NCBI GenBank assembly: GCA_900543815.1
Contig: UQST01000002.1
Location: forward strand, 62,001-126,000
Length of the DNA: 64,000 nt
From: an uncultured Prevotellaceae bacterium
GTDB lineage: Bacteria > Bacteroidota > Bacteroidia > Bacteroidales > Bacteroidaceae
Direction of reading: 5' to 3'
In this document: positions 52,571 through 61,477 of the stretch, piece after piece
Layout: each line of letters begins with the position of its first letter
Numbering within the stretch: the stretch's first letter is position 1
Notes under the pieces: generated by a model
What the model saw: only the letters and a program-made list of their open reading frames with translations
Databases searched by the model: none
Told to the model about the DNA's origin: nothing
Program-made: the position numbers and the translations under genes

Positions 52571-53077
52571 TTATTTGCTTGAGTTCCTGATGGCCTCAAG
52601 CGTGAAGGCCAGCAGGAGCGAGGTGGCCAGGCTTGCCAGCAGGTGCAAGCCTGCCAGTGCAATGTGTGTAACGGAGAAAGTCTCCAGTATGAAATAGGTG
52701 GTGTGGTGCACCAGAAAGAGCGTGAGCACGTATCTCACGTGGTTCCACACACCCATTGTGCGGTAGGTGGGAAGCAGGTCCTCGGGGGCATCCTTGGGCG
52801 CCTGCATGTTCAGTAGGGTGGGGCGGAGCATGGCTGTGAGTGTCATGGCGGCACTTCCCATGCCCGGTGTGTTGGAGAATACATCGGTGGCCAGACCCAT
52901 GGCGAACGCCCACAGCATGGCAGCCGAGCGCGATGTGTTCATGGGCATATACGCCAGCAGTAGCACACCTATCATGGGTGTGCCCATCCCCCAGAAGCTC
53001 ATGTGGTTGAGCACGAGCACCTGCAGGGCCAGGAGCAGCAGCATCTGTACGAGCCGTTTTAGTATTGTCAGTATCAT
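52571..53077 (-). CDS. mreD: Rod shape-determining protein MreD
   Basis: 168 residues, almost entirely hydrophobic with about five membrane segments (for example LLLLALQVLVLNHMSF, MGVLLLAYMPM-like helices). Sequence conservation in this family is low, so the call rests on size, topology and its place between mreC and mrdA. MreD is an inner-membrane part of the elongasome. Confidence 0.85.
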   Translation of the reverse strand: MILTILKRLVQMLLLLALQVLVLNHMSFWGMGTPMIGVLLLAYMPMNTSRSAAMLWAFAMGLATDVFSNTPGMGSAAMTLTAMLRPTLLNMQAPKDAPEDLLPTYRTMGVWNHVRYVLTLFLVHHTTYFILETFSVTHIALAGLHLLASLATSLLLAFTLEAIRNSSK

Positions 53078-53098
53078 CTTCAGTGCGATGTTGCTTGT

Positions 53099-53932
53099 TC
53101 AATGAGCCTCCAGCGAGTCCAGTTCGGCGTGGCTCTCGTAGGCGACCACGCACACGTCCCTGATGCAGGACAGGTCTGTGCTCATCTGCACATCCAGCCT
53201 GTAGGCCATACCGTCGGGGCTGTCGTTTATCCTGGCTACCCGTCCCAGGAAGAGTCCAGGCGGGAACACATTGCTGAAGCCGCTGGTTTCCACTATGTCC
53301 CCTTCGCGTACCTGTGCGTGTCGCGGCACGTCGTCCATGCTGGCCTGCAGCGGATTGCCTCCGCTCCATCTGAGGTAGCCGAAGTAGCCTGTGCTTCTCA
53401 GTCGGCAGCTGATGCTCGATTGGCTGTTGAGCACAGACATTACCAAGGCGTAATGGTCCGTCACGCGGCTCACGATGCCCACCACTCCTGTGCCGCTCAA
53501 GACGCCCATCTCGGGCTTCACTCCGTCCTTGGCCCCCACGTTGATGGTGAGGTAGTTGTCCTTGCGGTTGATGCTGTTGGCCACCACCTTGGCCGGTATC
53601 AGCTGCAGGTCACCGGTCACCTTGGCCTCTTCTGTTTCGGTGAACGACGGCACGTGGCGCAGGCTGTCCAGCTCGGCACGCATGATGCTCATGTTGTACT
53701 GCAGCACGGTGTTCTGCCTGGTGAGGTATTCGTTCTGCTTGGCAAGGTGTATGTACGACAATATCTGCTCTTCGCGTTCCATCACCAGAGCCGCAGCGGA
53801 GTTGGCTTGGGTGAACCACACGCTCCCCTGGTAAGTGTTGAAACGGAAAAGCAGCCATCCACTGAGGGCTTCCAGAATAAGGAAGACTCCCCAGTGGATG
53901 TGTCTGAGTATCCTGTTCGTCAGTTCTCCCAA
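53099..53932 (-). CDS. mreC: Rod shape-determining protein MreC
   Basis: 277 residues with one N-terminal membrane helix (GVFLILEALSGWLLFRF), a coiled-coil stretch (about 55-95, EYLTRQNTVLQYNMSIMRAELDS without its flanks) and the periplasmic beta domain (about 120-270) with NYLTINVGAKDGVKPEMGV and GVVGIVSRV, the core of the family. It links MreB to the wall synthases. The gene lies 10 bp after mreB. Confidence 0.92.
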   Translation of the reverse strand: MGELTNRILRHIHWGVFLILEALSGWLLFRFNTYQGSVWFTQANSAAALVMEREEQILSYIHLAKQNEYLTRQNTVLQYNMSIMRAELDSLRHVPSFTETEEAKVTGDLQLIPAKVVANSINRKDNYLTINVGAKDGVKPEMGVLSGTGVVGIVSRVTDHYALVMSVLNSQSSISCRLRSTGYFGYLRWSGGNPLQASMDDVPRHAQVREGDIVETSGFSNVFPPGLFLGRVARINDSPDGMAYRLDVQMSTDLSCIRDVCVVAYESHAELDSLEAH

Positions 53933-53942
53933 TGTCTTCGGA

Positions 53943-54962
53943 TTACATCAAGAAGGAGAAGTTCTGTATGTTCTTCAGTGCGATGCCTGTGCCTTTGGCT
54001 ACGCTGTGTAAGGGGTCCTCGGCCACGTGGAACTCGATGTTTATCTTGTCGCTCAGCCTCTTGCCCAGTCCGCGAAGCAGTGCACCGCCACCGCTCAGCC
54101 AGATGCCGTTCTTCACGATGTCGGCATAGAGCTCTGGCGGAGTCTCCTCGAGGGCAGCCAGCACGGCAGCCTCAATCTTGGCCAGGGTCTTTTCCAGACA
54201 ATGTGCAATCTCCAGGTAGCACACGGGCACCTCCATGGGCAGTCCGGTGATCTTGTTCGGGCCATACACCACATAGTCCTCGGGAGCCTCGTCACCCAGG
54301 TCGGTCTGTGCTGCGCCCACGTGTATCTTGATTCTCTCAGCCATGCGCTCGCTCACCTTCACGTTGTGCTGTCGGCTCATGTACTCCTGTATGTCGGCTG
54401 TCAGTTCGTCGCCCGCGATGCGCAGACTCTTGTTGACCACCAGTCCGCCCAGGCTTATGACGGCTATCTCGGTGCTTCCGCCGCCTATATCCACTATCAT
54501 GTTGCCCTCAGGTGCAAGCACGTCGAGTCCTATGCCAATGGCCGATGCCATGGGTTCATATATCAGATACACCTCACGCGCACCTGCATGCTCGGCACAG
54601 TCGCGCACGGCGTGCAGTTCCACCTGCGTGCTTCCGCTGGGCACTCCAATCACCATCTTCAGGCTGGGCGAGAAGAGATAACCGCCTGTGTGCACCATTT
54701 TGATGAGTCCTCTCATCATCTGCTCACAGGCACTCATATTGGCTATCACGCCGTCGCCCAGTGGTCTGATGGCCTCGATGTCGGGGTTCGTCTTCTCGTA
54801 CATCATTTTGGCCTTCTCGCCTACGGCTATCATGCGCTCGGTCCTACGGTTCAGTGCCACCACGCTGGGCTCATCTACCACTATCTTGCCATTGCTTATG
54901 ATGATGGTGTTGGCGGTGCCCAGGTCCATGGCCATTTCTTTGCTGAATGAAAACCAACTCAT
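53943..54962 (-). CDS. mreB: Actin-like rod shape-determining protein MreB
   Basis: 339 residues with the actin-fold motifs DLGTANTIII (phosphate 1), DIGGGSTEIAVISLGG (phosphate 2) and SGGGALLRGLGKRL (adenosine). It polymerises at the membrane and positions the elongation machinery. The presence of mreB predicts a rod or coccobacillus shape. Its start lies 62 bp after the purH stop, with no clear promoter in the gap. Confidence 0.96.
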   Translation of the reverse strand: MSWFSFSKEMAMDLGTANTIIISNGKIVVDEPSVVALNRRTERMIAVGEKAKMMYEKTNPDIEAIRPLGDGVIANMSACEQMMRGLIKMVHTGGYLFSPSLKMVIGVPSGSTQVELHAVRDCAEHAGAREVYLIYEPMASAIGIGLDVLAPEGNMIVDIGGGSTEIAVISLGGLVVNKSLRIAGDELTADIQEYMSRQHNVKVSERMAERIKIHVGAAQTDLGDEAPEDYVVYGPNKITGLPMEVPVCYLEIAHCLEKTLAKIEAAVLAALEETPPELYADIVKNGIWLSGGGALLRGLGKRLSDKINIEFHVAEDPLHSVAKGTGIALKNIQNFSFLM

Positions 54963-55024
54963 ATCTTGTCTGTTCTTACTTTGTTTGAAATCTGTCTGTT
55001 GCGTGTTGCCTGAGGCTGTATGCC

Positions 55025-55621
55025 TTACTTGCTCTCAAACCACTCGTGGATGGCTGTGTCGTAATGGCTGCTTACGCCGAATGCCCGGGTGGCAAACCAG
55101 CGGCGGTCCTCCACTTCGCTCTGTGCGCCGCTCTTCTGCAGCAGGTCGAGCAGAGGCTTGTATTCGGCCTTCGAGGGCACGATGATCACGTCGTTGAAGT
55201 TCTTTGCGGCGGCGCGTATGAGGCTGATGCCGCCTATGTCTATCTTCTCTATGATGTCGGCGTCAGAGGCTCCGCTCTTCACGGTATCCTCGAAGGGATA
55301 GAGATCTACAATCACCAGGTCGATGGCAGGAATCTCATACTGTGCCATCTGCTGCTGGTCGCTCTCCAGTGAGCGGCGCCCCAGGATGCCTCCGAAAATC
55401 TTGGGGTGGAGTGTCTTCACTCTGCCTCCCAGGATGCTGGGGTAGGTGGTCACGTCCTCTACACGGGCGCAGGGAATTCCCAGTTGCTCGATGAATTGCT
55501 GTGTGCCGCCTGTACTGAGCAGTTCCACACCCTGCGCATGCAGTGTACGCAGTATCTCCTCCAGTCCGTCCTTATGGAATACGGACACCAGCGCACGCTG
55601 GATTTTTCTTGTTTCGGCCAT
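55025..55621 (-). CDS. purH: IMP cyclohydrolase domain of PurH, lacking the AICAR transformylase half
   Basis: 198 residues that match the N-terminal IMP cyclohydrolase (MGS-like) domain: ALVSVFHKDGLEEI, LLSTGGTQQFI, GRVKTLHPKIFGG, VIVDLYPFEDTV and EKIDIGGISLIRAAAKNF. Bifunctional PurH proteins are about 500-530 residues, with AICAR transformylase after residue ~200; here a clean stop follows at that boundary and no remnant of the second domain lies before mreB. It should therefore only close FAICAR to IMP, with formylation done elsewhere. First gene of the mre operon; promoter at 55672. Confidence 0.9.
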   Translation of the reverse strand: MAETRKIQRALVSVFHKDGLEEILRTLHAQGVELLSTGGTQQFIEQLGIPCARVEDVTTYPSILGGRVKTLHPKIFGGILGRRSLESDQQQMAQYEIPAIDLVIVDLYPFEDTVKSGASDADIIEKIDIGGISLIRAAAKNFNDVIIVPSKAEYKPLLDLLQKSGAQSEVEDRRWFATRAFGVSSHYDTAIHEWFESK

Positions 55622-55671
55622 ATTGTGTTGCTTTTCTGATTCTTTTAACTTTCAATTGCTTAACGAGTGCG

Positions 55672-55679
55672 CAAAATTA
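55672..55679 (-). promoter_or_regulatory. -7 promoter element, purH-mre operon
   Basis: TAATTTTG on the minus strand, about 51 bp before the purH start at 55621. It probably drives the whole purH-mreBCD-mrdA-rodA operon. Confidence 0.6.
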
Positions 55680-55763
55680 CACATTTTCCTCCGAATGGGA
55701 AAGCGGAATGGTGCGTTTCTGTGGATAAAAGAGGAAAATGGCAGGGAAAAGCCTCTTGTGAGC

Positions 55764-55779
55764 CTCCCCTTTGGGGGAG
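55764..55779. repeat. Short hairpin in the purH upstream gap
   Basis: CTCCCC and GGGGAG pair around TTT(G). A further pair, GGCAG (55833-55837) with CTGCC (55849-55853), lies nearby. No gene is recognised in 55622-56233. Confidence 0.4.
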
Positions 55780-55945
55780 ATGAACCTGTGGGGCTGCGGT
55801 TTGTCGTTTTGTGCAAGGGGCTGTTCCGGATAGGCAGAATGCTCCTTTCTGCCCTCCCAAGGGGTGAGTCGTGGATGCTGTATTGCGTTCTTTGGATGTG
55901 TGCCTCCCTTTTCTCCGTTTTCCGTGCGGTTTCGCTCATAGGCAC

Positions 55946-56030
55946 GCAGTACGCTGCGATGGCCGATGCAGCGCGTTGCGATGGCCAGTGCAGCGTGTTG
56001 CGTTGGCCGGTGCAGTATGCTCCGTTTTCC
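55946..56030. repeat. 22-bp x 4 GCAG array, copy E
   Basis: Units start at 55946, 55968, 55990 and 56012. This is the only copy not between convergent genes: it sits downstream of the cyclophilin gene and upstream of purH, both on the minus strand. Only the array is present. Confidence 0.85.
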
Positions 56031-56233
56031 GGGTCGGTGGGGAGGTCGGTTCCTGGCACTCGGCTTGGAGGGATGGCAGGGCGGTTTCTGCGGATGTGTG
56101 GAACGTGCAACCGGGCTTCACAAAGGTATGTGGGCAGGCTTGCAGTCGGGCGTTTGTCGGGCTGTGAAGACGTGCAGTCGTGCAGTATGCAAGGCGTGGG
56201 TGTGCTTGTGCTTTTCCCCTTGGGATGGTCTGC

Positions 56234-57022
56234 CTATGGTCTTCTGGCTTTCGGACTGAACTGCTCGATGGTCATGCGCAGTACTTTTACGTCCTCCAGC
56301 GGGCGGTCGTTCTTGTCCGTCTTCACGCCCTGTATGGCCCCCACGACCTCGAGTCCCTCGATGACTTCGCCGAATACGGTGTATTGTCCATCCAGGTGCG
56401 GTGTGCCGCCCCGCATCTCGTAGTCATCTATCATGATGGGTGTGAGCGTGATGCCTTTCTCCTCCAGTGTGCCACGCACGCGGCGGATGTCGGCTGCATT
56501 CTGCCTTTTGCCCCACACGATATAGAACTGGCTTCCGCTGCTCTCCTGTTCGGGGTTCACCTCGTCGCCGTCTCGTGCAGCAGCCAGGGCGCCCCGCCAG
56601 TGGTAGAGGAAGGGCTGGTCAAACTCGGCGGGGATGGTGTAGCCTGGTCCGCCATTGCCCAGTACCTTGCCGGGAGCCGCGCCGCGCGAGTCGGGGTCGC
56701 CGCCCTGAATCATGAAGTTCTCTATCACGCGGTGAAACAGCGTGCCGTCATAGTATTTCTCCTTGACCAGCATGAGGAAGTTGTCGCGGTGCAGCGGGGT
56801 GTCGTCCGAAAGCGCCACTCTGATGTTGCCCGCCGTGGTCTCGATGAGCACGATGGAGCGCTTCTCCTTGCGCTTGCCCTGCAGGGTGGTCCCTGCTGCG
56901 CATATCAGCAGGAGTGTGAGGAGTACAAGCAGTCTGCCCGGAACTTTCTGCGGAGCGCAGGCCGGGGCGTCCGGACGTGTCTGGCGTGCTGTGGTGCGGG
57001 GGTGGTTGGCATGTTGTCTCAT
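56234..57022 (-). CDS. Cyclophilin-type peptidyl-prolyl cis-trans isomerase
   Basis: 262 residues. A basic start and hydrophobic segment (LLVLLTLLLICAAGTTLQG, about 30-48) suggest export. The cyclophilin domain follows from about 55: IETTAGNIRVAL, NFLMLVKEKYYDGTLFHRVIENFMIQGGDP, GSQFYIVWGK. It accelerates proline isomerisation in folding proteins, probably in the periplasm. The Cys in the hydrophobic segment does not fit a lipobox well. Single gene with its own promoter at 57046. Confidence 0.9.
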   Translation of the reverse strand: MRQHANHPRTTARQTRPDAPACAPQKVPGRLLVLLTLLLICAAGTTLQGKRKEKRSIVLIETTAGNIRVALSDDTPLHRDNFLMLVKEKYYDGTLFHRVIENFMIQGGDPDSRGAAPGKVLGNGGPGYTIPAEFDQPFLYHWRGALAAARDGDEVNPEQESSGSQFYIVWGKRQNAADIRRVRGTLEEKGITLTPIMIDDYEMRGGTPHLDGQYTVFGEVIEGLEVVGAIQGVKTDKNDRPLEDVKVLRMTIEQFSPKARRP

Positions 57023-57045
57023 AGTTCAAATCTTGCTTCTCGCTG

Positions 57046-57053
57046 CAAAATTA
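57046..57053 (-). promoter_or_regulatory. -7 promoter element, cyclophilin gene
   Basis: TAATTTTG on the minus strand, 24 bp before the start at 57022. Confidence 0.6.
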
Positions 57054-57233
57054 AGGTTTTTCTCCCCACCACAAGAATAAATCGGTGGGAAACACGCTCC
57101 GCTTCTTGATAAAATCGTGGGAAATAGATATTTTCCCCCATTTCATCGAAGAAATGGAGCAAGTGCGGTCCTCTGATTTTCCCACCCTGAAAAGCAGGTT
57201 AAAAGAATGTGAAAAAATAATTCGGAAAAGGTG

Positions 57234-57248
57234 TGGGGAATTGTGGGG
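57234..57248 (+). promoter_or_regulatory. Predicted MraZ operator (TGGGN repeats, 10-bp period)
   Basis: TGGGG at 57234-57238 and again at 57244-57248, separated by AATTG, gives the TGGGN-N5-TGGGN pattern known as the MraZ site in E. coli. It overlaps where the -33 region of the mraZ promoter should be. Confidence 0.6.
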
Positions 57249-57255
57249 AATTACA

Positions 57256-57263
57256 TACCTTTG
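57256..57263 (+). promoter_or_regulatory. -7 promoter element, mraZ/dcw cluster
   Basis: TACCTTTG, 38 bp before the mraZ ATG at 57301. Confidence 0.65.
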
Positions 57264-57300
57264 CCAAAAATTACGCTTTAGCTAATAAGAAGTACACGAG

Positions 57301-57750
57301 ATGAGGTTTACGGGCAGCATAGACGCCAAGGTGGATGAGAAGGGACGCGTGTTCGTTCCCAGCTCCTTCCGCAAGATTCTGCAGCGTGAGGACGCGGCGG
57401 GGCTTGTGCTGCGCCGTGACGTCTTCCAGCGCTGCCTGGTGCTCTATCCTGCCGAGGTGTGGAACCGTCAGGTGGATGCCCTGGCTGCCCGCACCAGTAT
57501 GTTCGACCGTCAGGGCCGCGATGCCCTGCGCCGCTTTGTGGCAGGAGCCGAGGATATGACGCTTGATGGCAATGGCCGTCTGCTCATTCCCCGCAGGTAT
57601 CTCGACGAGGCTGGCATACAGGCCGAGGTGCGCTTCATCGGTGTGGACGATACCATTGAAATCTGGAACCGCCAGGCTGCCGAGGCCCTTTCGGCCGAAC
57701 CGGAGTCGCTGGCCGACAGTCTGGAGCAGATGATGAGACCGCTGGGCTGA
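57301..57750 (+). CDS. mraZ: Transcriptional regulator MraZ
   Basis: 149 residues made of two SpoVT/AbrB-like swapped-hairpin domains (about 1-75 and 76-140), each with the DxxxR-type motif: DAKVDEKGRVFVPSSFR and DMTLDGNGRLLIPRRYL. MraZ rings bind direct TGGGN-type repeats in front of their own operon and repress it. It heads the mraZ-rsmH-ftsL-ftsI-murE-mraY series, and the predicted operator lies just upstream. Confidence 0.95.
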   Translation: MRFTGSIDAKVDEKGRVFVPSSFRKILQREDAAGLVLRRDVFQRCLVLYPAEVWNRQVDALAARTSMFDRQGRDALRRFVAGAEDMTLDGNGRLLIPRRYLDEAGIQAEVRFIGVDDTIEIWNRQAAEALSAEPESLADSLEQMMRPLG

Positions 57751-57798
57751 CAGGCCGCTGCGCACCATTGTGCCCGACTGAAAATGAAAGACTGAGAC

Positions 57799-58725
57799 AT
57801 GAACTGTGAAACATATCATATTCCCGTGATGCTGCAGCAGACGGTGGATGGCCTCGACATCCGCCCCGGCGGCACGTATGTAGATCTCACCTTTGGCGGT
57901 GGCGGGCATAGCCGAGAGATTCTGCGACGCCTGGGCAACGACGGTCGTCTGTTTGGTTTTGACCAGGATCTGGACGCCATGAAGGTCGCGCTTCATGACC
58001 CGCGCTTCATCTTTGTGCGCAGCAACTTCCGTTTCCTGAAAAACTGGATGCGCTACTATGAGGTGGAGAGGGTGGATGGCATACTGGCCGACCTGGGTGT
58101 GAGCAGCCATCATCTCGATGACGCGGCGCGGGGATTCAGCTTCCGGCAGGATGCACCGCTCGATATGCGCATGAACCAGAAGGCCAAGTGCTCGGCACGG
58201 ACTGTGCTGCGCGACTACACTGAGGAGCAACTGGCCTCGGTGCTTTACCTCTATGGCGAGCTGAAGAACAGCCGTCGGTTGGCCTCGGCCATCGTCAAAG
58301 CACGGGCGCAAGGCGAGATAATGACCACGGGACAGCTGGCTGCCCTGCTGCAGCCGCTACTGCCCAGGGACAGGGAGAAGAAGGATCTGGCTCGTGTGTT
58401 CCAGGCTCTGCGCATCGAGGTGAACGGCGAGATGGACGCACTCAGGCAGATGCTCCATGCAGCGGTGGACGTGTTGGGCGAGGGTGGCAGGCTCTCGGTG
58501 CTCACCTATCACTCGCTGGAGGACCGCATGGTCAAGAATGTGATGAAGAGCGGAAACGAGGAGGGCAAGCTGGAGACCGACGTGTTTGGCCGAAGCCATG
58601 CGCCCATGAAGCCGCTGAGCAACAAGCCGCAGATTCCCACCGAGCAGGAGCAGGCCGAGAACCCGCGCAGCCGCTCGGCCAAGTTGAGGGTGGCTGTGAA
58701 GTTGGCCACCGGCGGTGACGAGTGA
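57799..58725 (+). CDS. rsmH: 16S rRNA (cytosine(1402)-N4)-methyltransferase
   Basis: 308 residues of the RsmH family. The SAM-binding block is YVDLTFGGGGHSREIL, followed by GFDQDLDAM, DGILADLGVSSHHLDDAARGFSF and the C-terminal RLSVLTYHSLEDRMVKN. It methylates N4 of C1402 in the ribosomal decoding centre. Positioned as usual directly after mraZ. Confidence 0.95.
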   Translation: MNCETYHIPVMLQQTVDGLDIRPGGTYVDLTFGGGGHSREILRRLGNDGRLFGFDQDLDAMKVALHDPRFIFVRSNFRFLKNWMRYYEVERVDGILADLGVSSHHLDDAARGFSFRQDAPLDMRMNQKAKCSARTVLRDYTEEQLASVLYLYGELKNSRRLASAIVKARAQGEIMTTGQLAALLQPLLPRDREKKDLARVFQALRIEVNGEMDALRQMLHAAVDVLGEGGRLSVLTYHSLEDRMVKNVMKSGNEEGKLETDVFGRSHAPMKPLSNKPQIPTEQEQAENPRSRSAKLRVAVKLATGGDE

Positions 58726-58789
58726 GTCACGGCATCCATGGCAGAGGCGCGAGGCACAATCAAGAGAGACAACGACAAGACATACAATA

Positions 58790-59242
58790 ATGGCAGAAGA
58801 CATAGAACATCAGGACATACAGACCCAGGACTCCCCATCACAGGAGCCCCGGCCTCAGGAGCAGCCCTCGGACCAGGAGCAGCCCACGCGTTCGATGCCG
58901 CACGATGAGGACGGTGACAACATTGACGCGCAGCACCTGCGCGAACTGCTGGCGGCCCTCAAGGTGGATGGCACGTGGTTCAAGAAGCACATACCAGTAT
59001 TTCTGCTTGTGTTCGGCATGCTGGTGCTGTATGTGACCAACAGCTACCAGGCGCAGCAGGAGATACTGAAAGAGGAGGAACTCAACGACTCGGTCAAGGA
59101 CTGCAAGTACCGATGCCTGACACGTGAGGGCGAACTCACACGCCGTACCAGGCAGAGCCAGCTGGAGGAACAACTGAGGGATAGGGGCGACAGCACCCTG
59201 CTCCCCAGCAAGGAACCTCCGTTTTTGTTGATGGACGAATAA
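58790..59242 (+). CDS. ftsL: FtsL-like cell division protein
   Basis: 150 residues. The first ~60 are Gln/Glu/Pro-rich and probably disordered; one membrane helix (HIPVFLLVFGMLVLYVTNSY) follows at about 65-85, then a coiled-coil-like stretch (QQEILKEEELNDSVKDCKYR). The sequence is poorly conserved, so the call rests on topology, size and its place between rsmH and ftsI. The ATG at 58790 is chosen because the upstream in-frame start overlaps rsmH. FtsL recruits and activates the septal synthase. Confidence 0.85.
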   Translation: MAEDIEHQDIQTQDSPSQEPRPQEQPSDQEQPTRSMPHDEDGDNIDAQHLRELLAALKVDGTWFKKHIPVFLLVFGMLVLYVTNSYQAQQEILKEEELNDSVKDCKYRCLTREGELTRRTRQSQLEEQLRDRGDSTLLPSKEPPFLLMDE

Positions 59243-59254
59243 GGACGAATAGAG

Positions 59255-61438
59255 ATGAACGACAGAAAGAAGAATTCTATCAAGCGCTTCGGCATACTTT
59301 TTGTTGTGGTGTTGCTTGTTGCCGTCTGCATCATGAGTACAGCTGTGCGCACCATGCTCCCCCCGATGAGAGACTATTGGGAGGCAGTAGATCAGCGCTT
59401 CGTGAGCGAGAATATACCCATTCCCGCCAAGCGCGGTGACCTGCTCTCGGATGACGGCAGGGTGCTCTCTACGTCCCTGCCCGACTACCGTCTGTATATC
59501 GACCTGCGCGTGCAGGACAAGGACAGCGCATCGCGTGTCAAGACACAGCACTTCCGCGACTCGCTCATAGACTATCATGTGGATGAGATAGCACAGGGAC
59601 TGCACCGCATCTTCCCCGATTGCTCGGTTGCGTCATTCCGCACCAAGCTGGTGGAAGCCAAGAAGAACTGCCTGCGCAAGGTGAATGGACGTTACCCCCG
59701 ACCCGTGCGCCTCTATAGCAATATGGCCACTTATGTGCAATACACAGAGTGCAAGAAGCTGCCACTCCTGCGCGAGGGCCGCTTCAAGGGCGGCTTTTAC
59801 GGCGAGGTGGTAGAGAAGCGCAAGCGTCCCTATGGAGCGCTGGCAGCCCGCACGCTGGGCGACCTCTATCCCGACTCAGGCAAGGCCAAGAACGGACTCG
59901 AACTGCAGTTTGACAGCATCCTGCGCGGAACACCGGGCATCAAGCACCGCACCAAGGTGCGTGACCGCCGGGTGAGTCTGGTGGATGTGGAGCCTGAGGA
60001 CGGTCACGACCTGATGACCACCATTGACATCGACGTGCAGGATGTGGCCGACCGAGCCCTGCGCAACAAGCTCAAGGAACCGCTCGTCAACGGCGAAGAG
60101 GGCATGGCTGTGGTCATGGAAGTGGCCACAGGCGACGTGAAGGCCATTGTCAACCTGCAGAGGGGTGCCGATGGCGAATACTACGAGACCATGAACAGCG
60201 TAGTGGGCAAGCTGATGGAACCAGGTTCGACCTTCAAGACGGCCAGCATCATGGTGGCTATGGAGGATGGCTATATAAATAAGAACACGCGCGTGGATAC
60301 AGGTGACGGCAAATGGCCGATGCATGGGCGCATCATGAAGGACCACAACTGGAACAAGGGTGGTTACGGCATGCTCAATGTCACCAGGGTGCTGATGAAG
60401 AGCTCCAACATAGGTGTGAGCCGTCTCATAGACGGTGCCTATCACGATTGTCCCGATAAGTTCGTGCGCGGGCTCAACAATCTGGGCGTGGGTCTGCCCA
60501 TGGATCTCGACATCCCCGGCAGCGGTAGGCCCAGGGTGTATATGCCCAAGAAGGCCAAGAACGGCCATTGGATTCTGCCCATCACCCGAAATGGAGTGCC
60601 CATGGAGCTGGGCAAGCCCGACCTCGCATGGATGAGCATCGGCTATGCCCTGCAGTTGCCGCCCATCTATACGCTGGCTTTCTATAACGGTATTGCCAAC
60701 AACGGCCGCATGATGAAGCCACGGTTTGTGACACGCGAGCTGTCTGACGGACAGGTGGTGCGCGAGTTTCCGCCCGTGGTTTTCAAGGAGAAGATGTGCA
60801 GCCAGAAGACTTTGGATGCCATACATGAGATATTGGACTCTGTGGTGATGGGTGACGGAGGACTGGGCAAGCCTGCCGGTGACCCCAAAAGGTCCTTCCG
60901 CACGAGCGGCAAGACTGGCACGGCGCAAGTGGCAGAGGCAGGAGGCTATCACAACGGACCTGTCAAGTACATGGTGAGCTTCTGCGGATATTTCCCCTCA
61001 GAGAAGCCCAAGTACAGTTGTCTGGTGTGCATCGTCAAGAAGGGGACACCTGCATCGGGCGGAGGCCAGTGCGGACCGGTCTTCCGCGAGATATCGCAGT
61101 ACCTGATGACCAAGGACAAATACTATGACGCGCGAAGCATAGGCAAGGACAATGAGTCCAACAGTCCCAGTGTGGCCCACGGGCATCGGGACAAGGCACA
61201 GCAGGTATTGGACCTGCTCGACAGCGATGAGCAGGTGCCTGCCGGCGTTGACTCTGTGGAGGCCAAGCCCGGTGCTGTGCCCAATCTGATAGGCATGGGG
61301 GCGCGTGACGCTGTGCAGGCATTGCAGGACCTGGGGCTGAGGGCACGCGTCAATGGCAAGGGACGTGTGGTGAAGCAGAGCGTGGCTCCGGGAGTCAAGG
61401 CCGACAAGGGGCACACCGTGACGCTGACACTTGAGTGA
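59255..61438 (+). CDS. ftsI: Penicillin-binding protein 3 (FtsI), with PASTA domain
   Basis: 727 residues. A membrane anchor (about 9-30, FGILFVVVLLVAVCIM) precedes the dimerisation domain (IPAKRGDLLSDDGRVLST). The transpeptidase motifs are SxxK as STFK in EPGSTFKTAS, SSN in MKSSNIGVS, and KTGTAQ. The last ~65 residues are one PASTA domain (VPNLIGMGARDAVQALQDLG). FtsI crosslinks septal peptidoglycan and is a beta-lactam target. A PASTA domain is typical of Bacteroidota and Gram-positive FtsI but not the E. coli protein. Confidence 0.95.
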   Translation: MNDRKKNSIKRFGILFVVVLLVAVCIMSTAVRTMLPPMRDYWEAVDQRFVSENIPIPAKRGDLLSDDGRVLSTSLPDYRLYIDLRVQDKDSASRVKTQHFRDSLIDYHVDEIAQGLHRIFPDCSVASFRTKLVEAKKNCLRKVNGRYPRPVRLYSNMATYVQYTECKKLPLLREGRFKGGFYGEVVEKRKRPYGALAARTLGDLYPDSGKAKNGLELQFDSILRGTPGIKHRTKVRDRRVSLVDVEPEDGHDLMTTIDIDVQDVADRALRNKLKEPLVNGEEGMAVVMEVATGDVKAIVNLQRGADGEYYETMNSVVGKLMEPGSTFKTASIMVAMEDGYINKNTRVDTGDGKWPMHGRIMKDHNWNKGGYGMLNVTRVLMKSSNIGVSRLIDGAYHDCPDKFVRGLNNLGVGLPMDLDIPGSGRPRVYMPKKAKNGHWILPITRNGVPMELGKPDLAWMSIGYALQLPPIYTLAFYNGIANNGRMMKPRFVTRELSDGQVVREFPPVVFKEKMCSQKTLDAIHEILDSVVMGDGGLGKPAGDPKRSFRTSGKTGTAQVAEAGGYHNGPVKYMVSFCGYFPSEKPKYSCLVCIVKKGTPASGGGQCGPVFREISQYLMTKDKYYDARSIGKDNESNSPSVAHGHRDKAQQVLDLLDSDEQVPAGVDSVEAKPGAVPNLIGMGARDAVQALQDLGLRARVNGKGRVVKQSVAPGVKADKGHTVTLTLE

Positions 61439-61477
61439 TGAAGTCGTTATACATTATATATAATATATAGGCACGAT

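Noticed and set aside
55446..56423. A 325-codon plus-strand frame through the purH upstream gap and array E.
   Set aside because: It runs through promoter, palindromes and repeat array and into the antisense of purH and the cyclophilin gene, with no domain.
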